A stretch of 64,000 nucleotides of DNA from [Clostridium] citroniae WAL-17108. Lineage in GTDB: Bacteria > Bacillota > Clostridia > Lachnospirales > Lachnospiraceae. The position numbers and the translations under genes are program-made. The stretch lies in the NCBI RefSeq assembly GCF_000233455.1, contig NZ_JH376421.1, positions 451,681 to 515,680 on the forward strand, read 5' to 3'. Below the pieces are notes generated by a model. The model did not search any database, was not told where the DNA came from, and saw only the letters and a program-made list of their open reading frames with translations. Below are positions 61,059 to 64,000 of this stretch, piece after piece (positions within the stretch are counted from its first letter, which is position 1; every line of letters starts with the position of its first letter).

Positions 61059-61607
61059 TTAGAAAATCGCAACCAACTTTTTTATTTTTTCTTCAATTTT
61101 TTTCAATCGCTTATCTGCGGCTTGCCGAGTAATACCATATCGTTGGGCTAAACAAGTTGCATTTGGTATTTTCATTTCATAATAGGACAATATAAAATCT
61201 CGTTCTGCTGGACTCAGTTTCAATAGAGCTTGGTGTAAATCCTCAAGAAGTAAATTCTGAATAGCTTGTTCCGCAGTATCAACAGATTCATCCACAAACA
61301 AATCTGTATCCTGATAACCTTCCTCTGTGCCGTCACGATCTCCCACATGAGAAGCCGGGAATATAGAGCGACTTTTCTCATGTTCCTGGAGATAGCGGCT
61401 GTGGCGGTCCTCCTGTTGGTATTTTTCAAAATCTTTGCGAGAACATTCCATGATAATGCGGTCATCTTCATCACGGAACATTTTGACTGTTTCAACAAAA
61501 AAGCGCCCAGTAAAGCAACCATTGCGGCGTGCCTTACTGAACGCTGAAAAACTGATTTCCTCCCATTCCTGTGGGCTGTTATTTTTCCAAATGAATACTC
61601 TCGTCAT
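61059..61607 (-). CDS. Sigma-70-like (region 4) transcription factor of the mobile element
   Basis: A 182-residue protein. The C-terminal 60 residues carry a sigma region 4-type helix-turn-helix (LLKLSPAERDFILSYYEMKI, TCLAQRYGITRQAADKRLKK). The N-terminal half resembles small sigma-like ORFs of Tn916-family ICEs (MTRVFIWKNNSPQEWEEISF). GGAGGAAAGG precedes the ATG at 61607. A perfect 12-base inverted repeat abuts this ribosome site. It probably regulates genes of the element. Confidence 0.8.
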   Translation of the reverse strand: MTRVFIWKNNSPQEWEEISFSAFSKARRNGCFTGRFFVETVKMFRDEDDRIIMECSRKDFEKYQQEDRHSRYLQEHEKSRSIFPASHVGDRDGTEEGYQDTDLFVDESVDTAEQAIQNLLLEDLHQALLKLSPAERDFILSYYEMKIPNATCLAQRYGITRQAADKRLKKIEEKIKKLVAIF

Positions 61608-61617
61608 ATCCTTTCCT

Positions 61618-61653
61618 CCGTTCAAATTCTTGGTAGTCAGCGAATTTGAACGG
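61618..61653 (-). promoter_or_regulatory. Perfect 12-bp inverted repeat abutting the ribosome site of the sigma-like gene
   Basis: CCGTTCAAATTC (61618-61629) and GAATTTGAACGG (61642-61653) with a 12-base spacer. On the mRNA the last GG of the hairpin is shared with the GGAGG ribosome site, so folding would hide the start of translation. Confidence 0.65.
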
Positions 61654-61778
61654 TGTCATGGATATTTTGCTATGTACGCCTCCCAGCGCATACCGGCCTC
61701 CTAATACCGGGCAAAGAAAAAGGCCGGAAGTGTTTTCACCTCCAGCCATGTTCCTGCCGCCATATTGCAGCAGGAATG

Positions 61779-61802
61779 AAAAAAGCCCGGTTAATGCCGG
61801 GC
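61779..61802 (-). terminator. Terminator of the ArpU-like gene
   Basis: On the minus strand GCCCGG, a six-base loop, CCGGGC and then TTTTTT. It lies about 105 bases after the stop codon at 61908. Confidence 0.8.
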
Positions 61803-61882
61803 CTTATGTAGAAAAGTATTCAATTTAGCGCATTCCTGCCACTATAACAAGTATAGCAGGTCGGAAGTCGGAAGGGAGTAGG

Positions 61883-61926
61883 GATTAGGTCGGGGATTTG
61901 TCGGGATTTAGTCGGGATTTAGTCGG
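61883..61926. repeat. 11-bp tandem repeat GATTTAGTCGG
   Basis: Two perfect adjacent copies (61905-61915, 61916-61926), a shortened copy before them (GATTTGTCGG, 61895-61904) and a variant GATTAGGTCGG (61883-61893). The last copy overlaps the end of the ArpU-like gene, encoding its RLNPD tail. Confidence 0.7.
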
Positions 61927-62444
61927 GGCAGCTCCTCCAGGACTTCTGGAATAGAATATCCAAACAAGCAAACAGAAAATAAATAGATGGCTTCTCGTTT
62001 TCGGTCATAAAAGACACTGCGCTCTATATTTAGTTCTTCCAGCAATTCTTTCTCTGTACTGTTGAACCGATAGATAAATTGCTTAGTCAAAATTTCATAG
62101 TAAAGTTCTCCTCGATCCGGATACCGTTTCAGACGAAGGAGTGCACGGTCAATAATATTGACTAGCATTTGATTTTGAACAAGGCAGCAAACTTTTTCTT
62201 CAAAGGCTTGCAGTTCAATATCTGGTGCAAAATTTTCAAGATAGCAGAGGCCAGACTCTATATCTTGTTCTCCCATAATCCAAGCAGTTTCTTGTAATTC
62301 TTCTGCCCGTTCACTCAGAACCCAGACTACATCACGGTAAATCTTTAGAATCAGCTTACTTCTATGAAACGCAGCGTCGCTGTTAAGCCCCAAAGCTGTT
62401 AGCCTGCTGTTACATTTTTGGATTGTTGTGCTTTCTTTTCTCAT
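61908..62444 (-). CDS. ArpU/sigma-like regulatory protein of the mobile element
   Basis: A 178-residue protein. The C-terminal 60 residues (YPDRGELYYEILTKQFIYRF, LEELNIERSVFYDRKREAIY) resemble the helix-turn-helix end of ArpU-type late regulators in phages and ICEs. The N-terminal part is helical and not recognised. AAGGAGGG precedes the ATG, and a perfect 20-base palindrome is directly upstream of it. A role in transcription is inferred. Confidence 0.6.
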   Translation of the reverse strand: MRKESTTIQKCNSRLTALGLNSDAAFHRSKLILKIYRDVVWVLSERAEELQETAWIMGEQDIESGLCYLENFAPDIELQAFEEKVCCLVQNQMLVNIIDRALLRLKRYPDRGELYYEILTKQFIYRFNSTEKELLEELNIERSVFYDRKREAIYLFSVCLFGYSIPEVLEELPRLNPD

Positions 62445-62458
62445 AGAACATCCCTCCT

Positions 62459-62478
62459 TGTTCGCAATATTGCGAACA
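62459..62478. promoter_or_regulatory. Perfect palindrome, probable ImmR-type operator
   Basis: TGTTCGCAATATTGCGAACA is exactly self-complementary. It lies three bases upstream of the ribosome site of the ArpU-like gene. The same CGAACA/TGTTCG half-sites occur in the immR promoter (63561-63612). Confidence 0.75.
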
Positions 62479-62548
62479 TATTAGGTACAAAATAGCATAG
62501 CAGAGGAGCGTGAGAGAGGGCAGTGCCTCTCTCTATTCCCCCATTTGG

Positions 62549-63163
62549 TTATATCAGGTTTCTGGATTTTAGACGAATCTGCATTGCTTGCTTGGAAACC
62601 TCAAAAATATTTGCCATTTCAGCAATGAGCTGTTCATCTGTCCGGCCTATTTTAAGCCGGTAAAAACATTTTTTGATCTGCGGTAAAGGCATCAGCAGAG
62701 CAGAAGCCAGAGTATCCGCCTGACGCTCAATTATGCCATGACTTTCGTCGGAAGAAACATTTCCGTTATAAGCAGCAACATCTCCAGTACCAGAGTACAA
62801 CTTCTTATGTAGTACCCAATGAGCCAGCTCATGGGCACAGGTAAAACGGAGCCGCCCTAATTTTGACGGATCACAAAGCCGTTCATCAATTAAGATTGTA
62901 CCGGCTCTTACTGCAATCATTCGATACTGTCTCTGTATCTGGTCATATAAGACAACAGCACCGTCATCGAAAATTGTTTCCCCTAATATCTTGGGGTTTT
63001 TTCTTAGTGTATGAAACTCCAGGATTAGATCAAACTTTGTCTCGATAATGGTTTCGATTGGCACAGGACATGGTTGCCCGGATAGCAGAGAGGGATCATA
63101 TTCCATCAGGATTTTTCGCCCTACTGCCTCGATTGCTTCTGTACGGATTTGTGGAATTGACAA
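62549..63163 (-). CDS. immA: ImmA/IrrE-family metallopeptidase
   Basis: A 204-residue zinc peptidase with the HExxH site His111-Glu112-Leu-Ala-His115 in FTCAHELAHWVLHKKL, and a downstream ERQADTLASALLMP block. ImmA proteins cleave the cognate ImmR repressor and release excision of ICEs such as ICEBs1. Its C-terminal 40 residues are helix-turn-helix-like (EVSKQAMQIRLKSRNLI). It lies 11 bases after the XRE-type repressor gene, the usual order. Confidence 0.92.
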   Translation of the reverse strand: MSIPQIRTEAIEAVGRKILMEYDPSLLSGQPCPVPIETIIETKFDLILEFHTLRKNPKILGETIFDDGAVVLYDQIQRQYRMIAVRAGTILIDERLCDPSKLGRLRFTCAHELAHWVLHKKLYSGTGDVAAYNGNVSSDESHGIIERQADTLASALLMPLPQIKKCFYRLKIGRTDEQLIAEMANIFEVSKQAMQIRLKSRNLI

Positions 63164-63174
63164 AGCTCTCCCCC

Positions 63175-63552
63175 CTATCGTTTACGCTCCTTTAGCATTT
63201 TCATAAATGTCTGCCATTCTTCATCGGTAGCATCTACTTCTTTTGCCACACGCAAGGCTGCCCGAACAATATCTTTTTCCATGATATAGTCTGGCAAATC
63301 AGCAGATACTGTATTGCGTGATTTTGCAGCCAGATCCAAAAGCAACTCATGTTCTGATTTATCCAAATTCAGAAAGGCAGAGATGCGTTCCACAAAATCT
63401 CCATTGGGTGCAGGACGGCGGCTTTGCTCAATATCACACAGATAACCGTAAGCAATATTCAAATGCTTGGCTGTATCGCGTAAATTGAATTTGTGCGCCT
63501 TGCGTTTCTCGGCTATAAATGATCCAAAAGTTATATTGCCCACAGCATTCAC
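63175..63552 (-). CDS. immR: XRE-family repressor, ImmR-like
   Basis: A 125-residue protein with an N-terminal XRE helix-turn-helix (KFNLRDTAKHLNIAYGYLCD, IEQSRRPAPNGDFVERISAF). It pairs with the downstream ImmA peptidase, a known repressor/anti-repressor module of mobile elements. The start is a GTG at 63552; a second GTG at 63543 has the better AGAGGTG spacing and may be the true start. Its promoter contains GAACA/TGTTC dyads, consistent with autoregulation. Confidence 0.88.
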   Translation of the reverse strand: MNAVGNITFGSFIAEKRKAHKFNLRDTAKHLNIAYGYLCDIEQSRRPAPNGDFVERISAFLNLDKSEHELLLDLAAKSRNTVSADLPDYIMEKDIVRAALRVAKEVDATDEEWQTFMKMLKERKR

Positions 63553-63560
63553 CTCTCATT

Positions 63561-63619
63561 TGTTCGACGAACTGCGAACATCTTGCTTATATTGTATATC
63601 GAACATCTGTTCACTTCAA
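63561..63619 (-). promoter_or_regulatory. immR promoter with operator dyads
   Basis: On the minus strand TTGAAG (63619-63614), a 17-base spacer and TACAAT (63596-63591). The dyad GAACATCTGTTC (63601-63612) lies inside the spacer, and GTTCGACGAAC (63562-63572) plus a further GCGAACA (63574-63580) lie downstream of the -10. Binding at these sites would block the promoter. Confidence 0.75.
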
Positions 63620-63825
63620 GGATAAAAATTTCATTTGAAAAGAGGTGTTAAAAATCAATAACTTAAATGAAATTGTAAATTCCAGTTCACACCTTAATGC
63701 AAGAGTAAATTCTATATTTCTGGAAATTAATCTTGCACAGATATTCGCCCTATTGTCCTTGATACTCATGCCTCCGTATAATGTACTTGCAGCTGATTGC
63801 CTGCCTGTGCAGATCGGAGATCATT

Positions 63826-64000
63826 ATGAATAATAAAGGCAATCAGAAACATTTAACATTTGAACAGCGTGTTGATATTGAGAAAGGACTTACCGAGAAT
63901 AAAAACTTCGCAGAAATCGGAAGAATGATCGGAAAAGCTCCTTCCACTGTATCAAAAGAGGTACGACTTCACGCACACACAAAAGAACGTCCTGATGCAG
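63826..64000 (+). CDS. IS30-family transposase, partial
   Basis: The first 58 residues of a transposase cut off by the window edge. The N-terminal HTH of IS30 enzymes is visible (KHLTFEQRVDIEKGLTENKN, FAEIGRMIGKAPSTVSKEVR). A GGAGA stands before the ATG. The left end of the insertion sequence is expected in the 63620-63825 stretch, which has no other gene, but the terminal repeat cannot be defined without the right end. Confidence 0.85.
   Translation, partial: MNNKGNQKHLTFEQRVDIEKGLTENKNFAEIGRMIGKAPSTVSKEVRLHAHTKERPDA

Larger units (their letters stand above)
61608..61907. other. Non-coding region between the sigma-like and ArpU-like genes
   Basis: Three hundred bases without a gene. It holds the 12-base inverted repeat at 61618-61653, a minus-strand terminator at 61779-61802, and direct repeats at 61883-61926. 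Nothing else is seen. Confidence 0.5.

Noticed and set aside
63645..63833. 62-codon open frame before the IS30 transposase
   Set aside because: It has no convincing ribosome site, overlaps the transposase start and probably lies in the insertion-sequence leader.
1..64000. CRISPR arrays, rRNA genes or a replication origin
   Set aside because: No regularly spaced direct repeats of CRISPR size, no rRNA sequence and no DnaA-box cluster were seen.

Overview
The window looks like a chromosome segment of a gut Lachnospiraceae (Clostridium cluster XIVa, Enterocloster/Hungatella-like). The evidence is about 50% GC with strong AAGGAGG ribosome-binding sites, a GH112 phosphorylase, DUF3881, DUF1700/DUF4097 and GCN5-free CoA-type fermentation genes, and a Firmicute-type mobile element next to a tRNA. 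The genus is inferred from gene content, not proven.

Layout. (1) 1-2572: an oligopeptide/dipeptide ABC transporter (oppD partial, oppC, oppB) divergent from a LysR regulator (2815-3711). (2) 3891-7242: a GH112 galactosyl phosphorylase divergent from an AraC regulator. (3) 7258-9547: a zinc-ribbon membrane protein, a PIN-PhoH ATPase and a short GntP-like remnant. (4) 9563-30746: a 21-kb cluster of CoA-thioester metabolism. It holds four CaiB/BaiF-type CoA-transferases, three crotonases, two acyl-CoA dehydrogenases, EtfAB, a MaoC-type hydratase, an acyl-CoA ligase, two nitronate-monooxygenase-like flavoproteins, a flavoredoxin-like protein, a GntP permease and a PucR/CdaR-type regulator. Several of its promoters share a TGGTTAAAAYAACCA palindrome. 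(5) 31042-34244: modABC plus a DUF364 protein. (6) 34444-43120: an M16C peptidase, an NSS-family transporter, a VIT/VWA surface protein with its own exosortase (XrtK-like), and an AEC transporter. (7) 43491-45674: a PadR-DUF1700-DUF4097-PspC operon. (8) 45646-46972: decayed signalling genes. (9) 46917-48871: a membrane acyltransferase and an HMCES/YedK protein. (10) 48919-56217: a complete glycine-cleavage operon (gcvT-gcvH-gcvPA-gcvPB-lplA-lpdA) behind a glycine riboswitch and terminator. (11) 56538-57416: a DUF3881 protein. (12) 57496-64000: a tRNA-Arg(CCT) with an adjoining chimeric tRNA fragment, then the left end of an integrated element. That element carries a tyrosine integrase, excisionase-like proteins, a MazF-like toxin, a sigma-like factor, an ArpU-like protein, an ImmA/ImmR pair and an incomplete IS30 transposase.

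How it works together. Region 4 reads as a route in which a carboxylate enters by a GntP permease, is activated to a CoA thioester by ligase or CoA transfer, and is then dehydrogenated or reduced through acyl-CoA dehydrogenase/Etf and modified by hydratases and isomerases. The substrate cannot be told from sequence. The gcv operon carries its own lipoate ligase and lipoamide dehydrogenase, so it encodes the whole glycine cleavage system under glycine control. The mobile element carries a self-contained control circuit: ImmR-type operators (GAACA/TGTTC dyads) sit in the immR promoter spacer and in front of the ArpU-like gene.

The strongest candidates for something under-described are the XrtK/VIT-VWA pair with four TGATGC direct repeats at an exact 11-bp period at its promoter, and the CaiB-rich cluster with its shared palindromic operator.
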